In this document: in pieces, positions 8,703 to 17,278 of the stretch
Layout of the letters: every line of letters starts with the position of its first letter
How positions within the stretch are numbered: position 1 is the first letter of the stretch
Source of the DNA: Friedmanniella luteola
GTDB taxonomy: Bacteria; Actinomycetota; Actinomycetes; Propionibacteriales; Propionibacteriaceae
Direction: 5' to 3'
DNA length: 64,000 bases
Assembly: GCF_900105065.1 (NCBI RefSeq)
Contig: NZ_LT629749.1
Location: 2,728,001 to 2,792,000, forward strand
Position numbers and translations under genes: made by a program
Notes under the pieces: model-generated
Seen by the model: only the letters and a program-made list of their open reading frames with translations
Databases searched by the model: none
What the model was told of the DNA's origin: nothing

Positions 8703-10133
8703 CTAGACGACGACGTCGGGGTCGGTGGGCAGCTCGGCGGGGCCGCCGGCAGCGCGGCGGACGGCGGTGGCGACGGCGGTGTGCACCTCGGCGTTGAACA
8801 CGCTCGGGGTGATGTAGGCGGCGTTCAGCTGGTCGTCGGTGACCACGCCGGCGAGCGCGCGGGCGGCGGCGAGCAGCATGGTGGTGGTGATCTCCTTCGA
8901 CCGGGCGTCGATGAGGCCGCGGAAGACGCCGGGGAAGGCCAGCACGTTGTTGATCTGGTTGGGGAAGTCGGAGCGGCCGGTGGCGACCACGGCCGCGTGC
9001 TGCATGGCCTCCAACGGGTCGACCTCGGGCTCGGGGTTGGCGAGGGCGAAGACGATCGCGTCGTCGGCCATCCCGGCGATGTCGTCCCCGGTCAGCAGGT
9101 TGGGCGCCGACACCCCGATGAACACGTCCGCCCCGACGACGGCGGCGGTCAGCGAGCCGGTGACGTCGAGGGCGTTGGTGTGCTCGGCCAGCCAGGCCAG
9201 CTCCCCGGTCAGCCCGGGACGGCCGCGGTGGACGACGCCCTCGATGTCGGAGACGACGATGTGCCGGACCCCCGCGGCGAGCAGCAGCTTGATGATCGCG
9301 GTGCCGGCCGCGCCGGCGCCCGACATGACGATCCGCACGTCGGCGATGCCCTTCTCGACGACGCGGAGGGCGTTGTACAGCGCGGCGAGCACGACGATCG
9401 CGGTGCCGTGCTGGTCGTCGTGGAAGACCGGGATGTCGAGCTGCTCGCGCAGCCGGGCCTCCACCTCGAAGCAGCGCGGGGCGGAGATGTCCTCCAGGTT
9501 GATGCCGGCGAAGCCGGGGGCGACGGCCTTGACGACCGCGACGATCTCGTCGACGTCCTGGGTGTCGAGGCAGAGCGGCCAGGCGTCGATGTCGCCGAAC
9601 CGCTTGAACAGCGCGGCCTTGCCCTCCATGACCGGCAGCGCCGCCTCGGGCCCGATGTTGCCCAGCCCCAGCACGGCCGAGCCGTCGGTGACCACGGCGA
9701 TGGAGTTCCGCTTGGAGGTGAGCCGGCGGGCGTCCTCCTTGTTCTTGGCGATGGCCAGGCAGACGCGGGCGACGCCGGGGGTGTAGACCATCGACAGGTC
9801 GTCGCGGTTGCGGATCGGGTGCTTGGAGCGCATCTCGATCTTGCCGCCGAGGTGCATCAGGAAGGTGCGGTCGCTGACCTTGCCGATCGTGACGCCGGGC
9901 ACGGCGCGCATGATCTCGACGAGCTCGTCGGCGTGGTCGGTGTCCCGCGCGGCGCAGGTCACGTCGATCTGCAGCCGCTCGTGGCCGGAGGCGGTGACGT
10001 CGAGGGCGGTGACGCTGCCGCCGGCGCCCTCCACGGCCGAGGTCAGGGCGGAGACCGAGCTGCCACCTGCGGGCACCTCCAGCCGCACCGTGATCGAGTA
10101 CGAGACGGAGGGGAGGGCGCTCACGCCCCGCAT
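8703..10133 (-). CDS. NAD-dependent malic enzyme with N-terminal ACT domain
   Basis: A 476-residue malic enzyme. An ACT-like regulatory domain occupies about residues 8-90 (SYSITVRLEV .. GVTIGKVSDRTF). The catalytic part follows, with the malic motif MVYTPGVARVC, the metal/substrate region EDISAPRCFEVE and FHDDQHGTAIV, and the Rossmann motif IVMSGAGAAGTAI. It decarboxylates malate to pyruvate with reduction of NAD(P), in the cytosol. The ACT domain suggests allosteric control by a small molecule, as in other actinobacterial malic enzymes. ATG at 10133 is preceded by GGAGG nine bases away; a GTG nine bases further in is an alternative start. Confidence 0.92.
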   Translation of the reverse strand: MRGVSALPSVSYSITVRLEVPAGGSSVSALTSAVEGAGGSVTALDVTASGHERLQIDVTCAARDTDHADELVEIMRAVPGVTIGKVSDRTFLMHLGGKIEMRSKHPIRNRDDLSMVYTPGVARVCLAIAKNKEDARRLTSKRNSIAVVTDGSAVLGLGNIGPEAALPVMEGKAALFKRFGDIDAWPLCLDTQDVDEIVAVVKAVAPGFAGINLEDISAPRCFEVEARLREQLDIPVFHDDQHGTAIVVLAALYNALRVVEKGIADVRIVMSGAGAAGTAIIKLLLAAGVRHIVVSDIEGVVHRGRPGLTGELAWLAEHTNALDVTGSLTAAVVGADVFIGVSAPNLLTGDDIAGMADDAIVFALANPEPEVDPLEAMQHAAVVATGRSDFPNQINNVLAFPGVFRGLIDARSKEITTTMLLAAARALAGVVTDDQLNAAYITPSVFNAEVHTAVATAVRRAAGGPAELPTDPDVVV

Positions 10134-10209
10134 CCTCTCACGCCTCCCGCCGGGCGGGCGGCGACGGCGGCACGGGCGCCGACGGCTCCCCGCGGGCGGC
10201 GTCCGAGGC

Positions 10210-11397
10210 TCAGCCCGGAGGTGCCGCCTGCTCCCGGGCGGTCGTCTCGGCCCACAGCCCGACGTCGCCCCGGCTGAGCGCGACGGCCAGCAGCTCGGGG
10301 AACTGGTCGGGGGTGCAGGCGAACGCGGGGACGCCGAGGGCGGCGAGGGCGGCGGCGTGCTCGTGGTCGTAGGCGGGGGCTCCGGAGTCCGCCAGGGCCA
10401 GCAGCACGACGACCAGCACGCCGTCGGCGACCAGCTGGTGCACGCGGCGCAGCATCTCCTCGGCGAGGCCGCCCTCGAACAGGTCGGAGATGAGGACGAG
10501 CACCGTCTCCTCCGGCCGGGTGACCAGCGACTGGCAGTAGGCCAGCGCCCGGTTGATGTCGGTGCCGCCGCCCAGCTGGCAGCCGAACAGCACCTCGACG
10601 GGGTCGGCCAGCTGCTCGGTGAGGTCGACCACCTCGGTGTCGAACACCACCAGCGAGGTGCGCACCGTCCGCAGCGAGGCGAGGGTCGCGGCGAAGACGG
10701 CGGCGTAGACGACCGACTCGGCCATCGAGCCGGACTGGTCGAGGGCGACGACGACGTCCCGCGACACCGTCCGGGACGCCCGCCGGTAGCCGACCAGCCG
10801 TTCCGGCACCACCGTCCGGTGCTCGGGCAGGTAGTTCCGCAGGTTGGCGCTGATCGTCGCCGGCCAGTCGATGTCGGCCGGGCGCGGCCGCCGGGTGCGG
10901 TCGGCCCGGCTGACCGCCCCGTTGACCGCCGCCGTCGTCCGGGTGGCGATCCGCCGCTCGATCTCGGCCACCACCTTGCCGACGACCAGCCGGGCGGTGC
11001 GCCGGGTGGTCTCCGGCATCACCCGGTTGAGCCCGATCAGCGTGCTCGCGAGGTGGACGTCGGGCTGCACCGAGTCCAGCAGCTCCGGCTCGAGGAGCAT
11101 CGAGGTGAGCTGCAGCCGGTCGATGGCGTCCCGCTGCATGACCTGCACGACGCTGGTCGGGAAGTAGGTGCGGATGTCGCCCAGCCACCGGGCGACGCCC
11201 GGCGCCGAGGACCCGAGCCCGCCGGCCCGCCGGGAGCGGGTGCCGCCCTCGCCCTCGCCGCCGTCGTAGAGCGCGGCGAGGGTCCGGTCCATGGCCACCT
11301 CGTCGGCGGTCAGCGTGGCGTCCAGCTCCTCCTCGGCCGCCCCGCCGAGCAGCAGCCGCCAGCGGCGCCGCCCCTCCTCCTCCGCCGGCCCGCTCAC
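10210..11397 (-). CDS. VWA domain protein of the MoxR/VWA operon
   Basis: A 395-residue CoxE-like protein with a C-terminal von Willebrand A domain. The MIDAS metal site is complete: D220-Q-S222-G-S224, Thr279 in GGGTD and Asp305 in LISDLFEGG. The N-terminal 200 residues are helical and hold TYFPTSVVQVMQRDAIDRL. The start is GTG at 11397, which overlaps the stop of the upstream gene as GTGA, the same junction type as two others in this operon. VWA partners of MoxR ATPases usually present substrates for remodelling or metal insertion. It is the last gene of the five-gene operon, with no terminator that I can see in the 76 bases before the malic enzyme gene. Confidence 0.88.
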   Translation of the reverse strand: MSGPAEEEGRRRWRLLLGGAAEEELDATLTADEVAMDRTLAALYDGGEGEGGTRSRRAGGLGSSAPGVARWLGDIRTYFPTSVVQVMQRDAIDRLQLTSMLLEPELLDSVQPDVHLASTLIGLNRVMPETTRRTARLVVGKVVAEIERRIATRTTAAVNGAVSRADRTRRPRPADIDWPATISANLRNYLPEHRTVVPERLVGYRRASRTVSRDVVVALDQSGSMAESVVYAAVFAATLASLRTVRTSLVVFDTEVVDLTEQLADPVEVLFGCQLGGGTDINRALAYCQSLVTRPEETVLVLISDLFEGGLAEEMLRRVHQLVADGVLVVVLLALADSGAPAYDHEHAAALAALGVPAFACTPDQFPELLAVALSRGDVGLWAETTAREQAAPPG

Positions 11398-13826
11398 CGG
11401 GCCCCGCCGAGGATGAGGTCGACGGTGTCCAGCGCGCCGTGTGCGAGCTCCTCGTCGAGCTCGACCGCGACCGGCGACGACGCAGCCGGCCCGCCCCGGG
11501 CCACCAGCCGCCCGGCCAGCGAGCGCCGCTCGGCCGGGGTGAAGGTGCCGAAGGTCCGCCGGACCAGCGGCAGCAGGTCGGTGAACTCCCGCTCGTCCAG
11601 CGAGGTCACCCAGCCGTCGAGCAGGTCCCGCAGCTGGGCGTCGTGGAGGAGCAGCAGGGCGCCGTCGGCGAAGAAGCCCTCCACCCAGGCCGCCTTGGCC
11701 GCGGCGTCGACGCCGTGCGAGAGCGCGCGCTCGACCCGGGCCGGGACGTCGTCGAGCCGGTCCGCGTCGACCAGCAGCCGGACCACCCGGCCCAGCAGGA
11801 GGCCGTGCACGTCCCGTCGGTCGACGACGGTGGCGAGGGCGCCGAGCCAGCGCTCGCGCAGGCCGGTGCCGGCCAGCAGCTCGACGTCCTCGGTGGAGGC
11901 GGCGGCCTCGGCGAGCAGGCCGACGGCCGCCCCGACCTGGTCGACGAGCCCCCGCAGCCGGGCGGCGCTGTCGTCGTCCAGGCTGCCGACGGCCTGCGGC
12001 AGGCCGGCGCAGATCCGCAGCACGAGCACCTCGCTGACCTGGCGGAGCGCGCCAGTGTCGGTGCGCCGGACGTCGCCGTAGCGCTGGGCGCGGGCCAGCG
12101 GCGGCAGCGCCTCCATCAGGTGGACGACGTCGGCGTCGAGCGCCGCCCGCTCCGCCAGGACGGTGAACAGCCGCTGCAGCGCGTCGGGGAGGCCGGCGAG
12201 CAGGCAGTGCTCGACGGTCCGGGTCAGCTCGACGAGGCTGCCGCCCTCCAGCCGGTCGTGCACGCGGGCGGTGGCGGCCGACTCGACGGTGGTGCCCCAG
12301 ACGGCGGCCCGGACCAGCGCCACCGCGAGGGCGGGCCGCCAGGTCGCCGACCAGGTCTCCCGGAAGGTGCCCTGGCTGTCCACGCCGCTGTCGGCGGGGG
12401 TCACCCAGTCGATGCCGAGCAGGCGCAGCCGGTGGAACAGCTGGGAGCGGGCCTGGTCGACCGGGCGGCGCAGGTCGAGGTCGAGCACCCGGGCCTTGGG
12501 CTCCCGGCGGACGCGCAGCCGCCGGCAGGTGGCGACGAGGTCGGCCTCCAGCGGGACCATCGGCACGGCGGGGTCGACCGCCCCGAGGGCCTCCCCCACC
12601 ACCAGGTCGGCGGTGACCAGCCGGGCGGCGCGGTCGTCGCCGTCGCAGAGCACCGCGCGGGTCGCCTCCTGCACCTCGGCGAGGCCGGCGAGCGGCCGCA
12701 GCCGGAGGGCGGCCAGCGTCTCGGCCAGCCGGACGGCCTCGATGACGTGCGCGCTGGAGACCACGAGGTCGTGCCGGCGCAACGCGTGCGCGACGTGGGT
12801 CAGCCAGCGCACCACCGGCGCGTCGGGGGCGGTCCAGAGGTGCTCGTACCAGCCGGGCGAGGTGATGCCGGCGCCGTACCCGCTGGCTGTGGCCAGGTGC
12901 CCGTGCGTCCACGGCACCCAGGTCAGCGTGACCTTCCGCTTCGGGGCGCCGCGCAGCACCCGGGCGTCGGCGACCGCGGGCGGCAGCGGCCAGGTGAGCG
13001 CGGGGGCGTGCCAGGCACCGCAGACGACGGCCACCCGGCGGCGGCCCCGCTTCACGGCGGCGCGGATCGTCTGGCGCATGTGGGCCTCCCGCCGTTCCTC
13101 GCGCAGGGCGTCCTTGCCGGCGGGCCGGCCGACCTCGCGGCGCAGCTCGGCCATCGCCTCGGTCAGCAGCGGGAACGGCGACGAGCCGTCCAGCCGGGCC
13201 TCGACCACGTCGTCCCACCAGCGCTCGGGGTCGTCGTAGCCGGCGGCCTCGGCCAGCGCCCGCAGCGGGTCGGCCCGCGCCCAGCGCCGGGGGTCCAGCG
13301 CGGCGTCGGGGTCGGCGACCGCGACGGCCGGTCCCGGGGCCCCGCCCCCGGGCGCCACCCCGGCCCCGTCCTCCGCGCCCGGCCCGTCCGTCGCCGGTTC
13401 CGGCGGCTCGGCGTCGAAGAGGTCGGCCCGCTGCGGTGCGAGCACCTGGGCGGCCGGCAGGTCGCACATCCCCACCTCCACGCCGGCGCCGAGGGCCCAG
13501 CGCAGCGCCTGCCACTCGGGGGAGAACACGGCGAAGGGCCAGAAGGCGGAGACGGCCGGGTCGTCGGCCGCGTAGGCCAGCAGCGCCACCGGGGGGGCGG
13601 TGCCGGCGGCCGCGGCGAAGTGCAGCAGCGGGTCGGCGTCGACCGGACCCTCGATCAGCACCACGTCGGGGGCGAAGGCCTCCAGCGCGGTCAGCAGCGA
13701 GCGCGCCGACCCCGGGCCGTGGTGGCGGATGCCGTACACCTCGACCTGCGGCTCGACCGGGCCGGCGGGAGCCTCCGCGCGCTCCGGTGCCGGAGCCGCG
13801 GCCGGCTCGACCGCGCTCGCCGTCAC
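11394..13826 (-). CDS. DUF5682 family protein, possible TraB/TIKI-like hydrolase
   Basis: An 810-residue protein of the DUF5682 family, of unknown function. What I see: YGIRHHGPGS (His35/His36), LIEGP with Glu59, EERREAHM at about 243-250 and VVCGAWHAP with His273. These four blocks resemble, in order and spacing, the GxxH / E / RDxxM / GAxH blocks of the TraB/TIKI/EreA superfamily of putative metalloproteases and esterases; this link is my inference. Residues about 300-800 are a long helical, leucine-rich region that may be a scaffold. The GTG start at 13826 overlaps the MoxR stop (GTGA) and its own stop overlaps the VWA start. A 45-residue Gly/Pro/Ala-rich stretch at about 135-180 is probably a flexible insert. 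Confidence 0.75.
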   Translation of the reverse strand: MTASAVEPAAAPAPERAEAPAGPVEPQVEVYGIRHHGPGSARSLLTALEAFAPDVVLIEGPVDADPLLHFAAAAGTAPPVALLAYAADDPAVSAFWPFAVFSPEWQALRWALGAGVEVGMCDLPAAQVLAPQRADLFDAEPPEPATDGPGAEDGAGVAPGGGAPGPAVAVADPDAALDPRRWARADPLRALAEAAGYDDPERWWDDVVEARLDGSSPFPLLTEAMAELRREVGRPAGKDALREERREAHMRQTIRAAVKRGRRRVAVVCGAWHAPALTWPLPPAVADARVLRGAPKRKVTLTWVPWTHGHLATASGYGAGITSPGWYEHLWTAPDAPVVRWLTHVAHALRRHDLVVSSAHVIEAVRLAETLAALRLRPLAGLAEVQEATRAVLCDGDDRAARLVTADLVVGEALGAVDPAVPMVPLEADLVATCRRLRVRREPKARVLDLDLRRPVDQARSQLFHRLRLLGIDWVTPADSGVDSQGTFRETWSATWRPALAVALVRAAVWGTTVESAATARVHDRLEGGSLVELTRTVEHCLLAGLPDALQRLFTVLAERAALDADVVHLMEALPPLARAQRYGDVRRTDTGALRQVSEVLVLRICAGLPQAVGSLDDDSAARLRGLVDQVGAAVGLLAEAAASTEDVELLAGTGLRERWLGALATVVDRRDVHGLLLGRVVRLLVDADRLDDVPARVERALSHGVDAAAKAAWVEGFFADGALLLLHDAQLRDLLDGWVTSLDEREFTDLLPLVRRTFGTFTPAERRSLAGRLVARGGPAASSPVAVELDEELAHGALDTVDLILGGAR

Positions 13827-14941
13827 CCCACCTCCCGGCAGGCGCGGTAGAACGCGGCCCAGTCCTCCCGGGGCCGGACGACGACCTCCAGGTACTCGTC
13901 CCAGGCGACCTGGTCGGAGACCGGGTCCTTCACCACGGCCCCCACCAGCCCGGCGGCGACGTCCGCGGCCCGCAGCTGGCCGTCGCCGAAGTGCGCCGAG
14001 AGCGCCAGCCCGCTGGTCACGACCGAGATGGCCTCCGCCGTCGAGAGGGTGGCCGACGGGCTCTTGATCCGGGTGCGGCCGTCGGCGCTCAGCCCCGACC
14101 GGAGCTCCCGGAAGACGGTGACGACGCGGCGGATCTCCTCCACTGCCGTCGGCACGGCGGGCAGCTCGAGGGAGGACGCCATCTCCGCGACCCGGCTGCT
14201 GACGATGGCCACCTCGTCCTCCTCCCGGGCGGGCAGCGGCAGCACGACGGTGTTGAACCGCCGGCGCAGCGCCGACGACAGGTCGTTGACGCCCTTGTCG
14301 CGGTCGTTGGCGGTGGCGATCACGTTGAAGCCCTTGAGGGCCTGGACCTCGTCGCCCAGCTCGGGCACCGGCAGCGTCTTCTCCGACAGCACGGTGATGA
14401 GGGCGTCCTGGACGTCGGCCGGGATGCGGGTGAGCTCCTCGATCCGGGCGATCGCCCCGGTCCGCATGGCCACCATCACCGGCGACGGCACCAGGGCGGC
14501 GTCGCTCGGCCCCTCGGCCAGCAGCCGCGCGTAGTTCCACCCGTAGCGGATGGCGTCCTCGGTGGTCCCCGAGGTGCCCTGGACCAGCAACGTCGAGCGG
14601 CCGGAGACGGCGGCGGCGAGGTGCTCGGAGACCCACGACTTCGCGGTGCCGGGGACGCCGAGCAGCAGCAGGGCGCGGTCGGTGGCCAGGGTGGCCACGG
14701 CGACCTCGACCAGACGTCGGGAGCCGACGTACTTGGGGCTGACCGGTGTGCCGTCGGGCAGCACGCCGCCCAGCAGGTAGGTGACCACGGCCCAGGGCGA
14801 CAGCCGCCAGTGCGGCGGCCGGGGCCGGTCGTCGGCCGCGGCCAGGGCGGTCAGCTCGGCGGCGTAGACCTGCTCGGCGTGCGGCCGGAGCGGCTCTCCC
14901 GCGGTCGCCGGCGTGGGGACGGCCTCGGTGGTCGTGGTCAT
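13823..14941 (-). CDS. MoxR-type AAA+ ATPase
   Basis: A 372-residue AAA+ ATPase of the MoxR group, the motor of this operon. Walker A is GVPGTAKS (95-102), the Walker B region reads IARIEEL (164-170), sensor 1 is Asn212 in IATAND, and the arginine-finger region is ALRRRF (225-229). MoxR proteins usually have a DE pair in Walker B; here it is EE, which may still coordinate magnesium. MoxR ATPases form hexamers that work with VWA proteins as chaperones. The ATG overlaps the DUF5691 stop (ATGA) and the stop overlaps DUF5682 (GTGA). Confidence 0.88.
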   Translation of the reverse strand: MTTTTEAVPTPATAGEPLRPHAEQVYAAELTALAAADDRPRPPHWRLSPWAVVTYLLGGVLPDGTPVSPKYVGSRRLVEVAVATLATDRALLLLGVPGTAKSWVSEHLAAAVSGRSTLLVQGTSGTTEDAIRYGWNYARLLAEGPSDAALVPSPVMVAMRTGAIARIEELTRIPADVQDALITVLSEKTLPVPELGDEVQALKGFNVIATANDRDKGVNDLSSALRRRFNTVVLPLPAREEDEVAIVSSRVAEMASSLELPAVPTAVEEIRRVVTVFRELRSGLSADGRTRIKSPSATLSTAEAISVVTSGLALSAHFGDGQLRAADVAAGLVGAVVKDPVSDQVAWDEYLEVVVRPREDWAAFYRACREVG

Positions 14942-15837
14942 GGCTGCTCCTGGTGCTCGGGGGCGTCGGTCGGGTCGCCCGGGAGGGCGTCGAGGTCGAA
15001 GGCCTGGTCGACGGCCGCCCGGTCGGCGGCGGCCGCCGCGGCGGCGGCCACCGCTTCCTGCACCAGGCGCAGGCCGGGCAGGCCGCGTTGCGGGCCGTCG
15101 GGCAGCGCGTCGGCCGCCTGCTGCAGGAGGTCGGCGTCGGCGGTGGCCAACCGGGCGCCGACGGCGGCGCCGTAGCGGCTGGCCCGCCAGCCCAGCTGGC
15201 CGGCGAGCAGCACCCGCAGGGCCGCGACCGCGAGCTCGCGCGGCCAGGGGGCGGGGACGTCGAGCGCCAGCTCCGGCCGGGCGCGCACGGCGGCCTCGTC
15301 GGGGACGCCGACCGGGGGGTCGGCGGGCCGGCCGGGCACCGGCCGCTCGAGGACCTCGGCGAGCCGGGACCAGGCCGGGTTCTGGCGGACGAACCAGACG
15401 CCCTGGGCGCCGAGGGCCTGCGCCAGCACCCCGCGGTCGAGGTCGGGGCGGGTGGCGGCGAAGGCGGCCAGCTCCGTCCAGTGCTCCGGGGCCGGGCGGA
15501 CCCCGCGGGCGGCGGCGGCCCCGAGCCAGGCGTTCAGCAGCTCCGGCACCGGCCGGGCGAGCAGTCGCGTCAGCAGCTCCTGCGCCGCCGCGGACGCCCA
15601 CGGTGCCGGGTCGTCGGGGGCCTGCGGCGGCGCCGGGCAGCGGCCGAGCGGGCGGGCGGCCCGGTGCCGTGCCCGCTGCCGGACGGCGTGGTCCAGCAGC
15701 ACGGCGCTGGCGGGGGCCTCACCGTCCGCCGCGCTGGCGGTCAGCACCTCCGGCGGCAGGGGCCGGCGGTCGGTGCCCAGCAGGGCGACCGTGACCACCT
15801 CGCTCCACGCCGGGTCGCGCGGAGGTGCGGTGCTCAT
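14938..15837 (-). CDS. DUF5691 family protein
   Basis: A 299-residue protein with the start typical of DUF5691 (VVTVALLGTDRRPLPPE), then helical repeats including LLDHAVRQRARHRAARP and GAQGVWFVRQNPAWSRL. No enzyme motif is visible; HEAT-like helical repeats are likely. The family is found almost only beside SWIM and MoxR/VWA genes, which suggests an adaptor role (inference). Its ATG shares one base with the stop of the SWIM gene (TGATG), and its stop overlaps the MoxR start. Confidence 0.8.
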   Translation of the reverse strand: MSTAPPRDPAWSEVVTVALLGTDRRPLPPEVLTASAADGEAPASAVLLDHAVRQRARHRAARPLGRCPAPPQAPDDPAPWASAAAQELLTRLLARPVPELLNAWLGAAAARGVRPAPEHWTELAAFAATRPDLDRGVLAQALGAQGVWFVRQNPAWSRLAEVLERPVPGRPADPPVGVPDEAAVRARPELALDVPAPWPRELAVAALRVLLAGQLGWRASRYGAAVGARLATADADLLQQAADALPDGPQRGLPGLRLVQEAVAAAAAAAADRAAVDQAFDLDALPGDPTDAPEHQEQP

Positions 15838-17171
15838 CAGGCCGCCCGCAGCACGGCGGCCCCGGTTCCGGCGGCCCCCAGCACGGCCAGCGGTCGGGCT
15901 CCCTCGGCGGTCCACTCGGCCATCACGGCGACGGTCCGGCCGCGGCCCTGGGCGACCAGCGGCCAGGGCTCGGCCCCGCCGACCAGCAGCGGGCAGCAGA
16001 TCCCGTCGGCGTCGCGCAGCCGCCAGCCGGCGTCGCCGTCGGGCGGCACGGGCGCGGCCCGGAGCAGCACGGGCAGCCGGGCGGCCCAGGGGTCGGCGGC
16101 CAGCAGGTCGGCGAACCGCCGGCGCGCGGTGCCGAGGCCGTCCTCCGGCGGCCAGGGCTCGCCCCGGTGCGCGAGCGCAGGGTCGGCCGCCGTCGGTTCC
16201 CCGACCACGGCGCGCAGCTGGCCGGCCCCGGGGTAGAAGTGCAGCCGACCGACGAACCGGTCGCCGAGGACGACGGTGGTGTCGGGCGCCCCGCCGGGCG
16301 GGACGAAGGTCAGCCAGAGGGCCCACCGCCGGCTGTGCCGCCCCCACAGCCAGACGCGGCGGCTCTCCAGCTTCGACTCGACGGTGTCGAGCTGGCCGAC
16401 GGCGAGCCACTCGTCCTCCACCGCGGGCCCGGCCAGCACGTCGGCCCGGCTGACGGGGTAGCCGACGTGCCCCCGGACCGTGGCCGCGAGGTCGGCCGGC
16501 AGGGTGTCGATCCGCCGGTGCGCCTGGACCAGCAGGTGCAGCGCGGCGAGCTGCTCCAGCACCCGCTCCGGCCAGCCCTCCCGGCCGAGCTCGCCCGGGA
16601 TCCGGCGCAGCAGGCCGGCCACGCCGGGCGCCTGCGCGTCGACCATCCGGGCGGCGACGGTGTCGACGGCGCTCCAGCCGCCGCGCTCCAGCCCCGCCAG
16701 GCCGGTGCGGACCTGGTCGCCGATCCAGGTGCTCAGCTCGTCCAGCCCGCCGGCGACCCGCTCGGTCCGGGCGGCGGCGCGGGCCGCGGCCGCCGCCGGG
16801 TCGGCCAGCTCGCCGGCCGGTCGTGCGGGCGTGGCGACGGCAGGCGCGCCCAGCCGGCGGGCGACGAACTCCGGCGGCTCGTGCGCGTCGACCAGCCCGT
16901 CGCTCCACCGGAGCAGCAGGGCGAGCGCGTGCTTGCAGGGCACCTTGCGGCTGGGGCAGCCGCACAGCCAGCGGGCGGCGTCGACGTCGAGGACGACGTC
17001 GTAGGGGGTCGCCCCGCTGCCCCGGCAGCGTCCCCAGACCTGGGCGCCGGAGCGCCCCGTGCCGATCCACGCGGTACCGGGCACGCGGAGCGCCGCCTGC
17101 CGGGCGGCGGTGTCGGCGGCGAGCCGGAGCACGCGGGGCCGGTCCCAGACCTCCGCCGCCTCGCTGACCAT
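15837..17171 (-). CDS. SWIM zinc-finger protein
   Basis: A 444-residue protein with a SWIM zinc finger near the N-terminus: Cys70-Gly-Cys72 followed by Cys79-Lys-His81 (CxC..CxH). SWIM fingers bind nucleic acid or proteins. The remainder contains tryptophan-rich beta segments (WLWGRHSRRWALWLTFVPPGG) and no recognised enzyme. It is the first gene of the five-gene SWIM-DUF5691-MoxR-DUF5682-VWA operon, so it may set target recognition. Start at ATG 17171; the 107 bases between it and the folP-like stop upstream must hold the operon promoter unless it is read through from folP. Confidence 0.82.
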   Translation of the reverse strand: MVSEAAEVWDRPRVLRLAADTAARQAALRVPGTAWIGTGRSGAQVWGRCRGSGATPYDVVLDVDAARWLCGCPSRKVPCKHALALLLRWSDGLVDAHEPPEFVARRLGAPAVATPARPAGELADPAAAAARAAARTERVAGGLDELSTWIGDQVRTGLAGLERGGWSAVDTVAARMVDAQAPGVAGLLRRIPGELGREGWPERVLEQLAALHLLVQAHRRIDTLPADLAATVRGHVGYPVSRADVLAGPAVEDEWLAVGQLDTVESKLESRRVWLWGRHSRRWALWLTFVPPGGAPDTTVVLGDRFVGRLHFYPGAGQLRAVVGEPTAADPALAHRGEPWPPEDGLGTARRRFADLLAADPWAARLPVLLRAAPVPPDGDAGWRLRDADGICCPLLVGGAEPWPLVAQGRGRTVAVMAEWTAEGARPLAVLGAAGTGAAVLRAA

Positions 17172-17278
17172 GGGCAGGAGCGTAGTTCGCCCCGCTGACA
17201 CCGCCCCGTCGCGGGACGACCGGGCGCGGACGGCGGTTCCGGGGCTCCGGACGTGCGCTCGGCGCACGGTCGCCCGGC

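Noticed and set aside
10210-13515. A 1101-codon minus-strand open frame
   Set aside because: Only its last 395 codons (VWA protein) show real domains; the rest is an Arg/Gly/Pro-rich shadow of the DUF5682 gene in another frame, typical for very GC-rich DNA.
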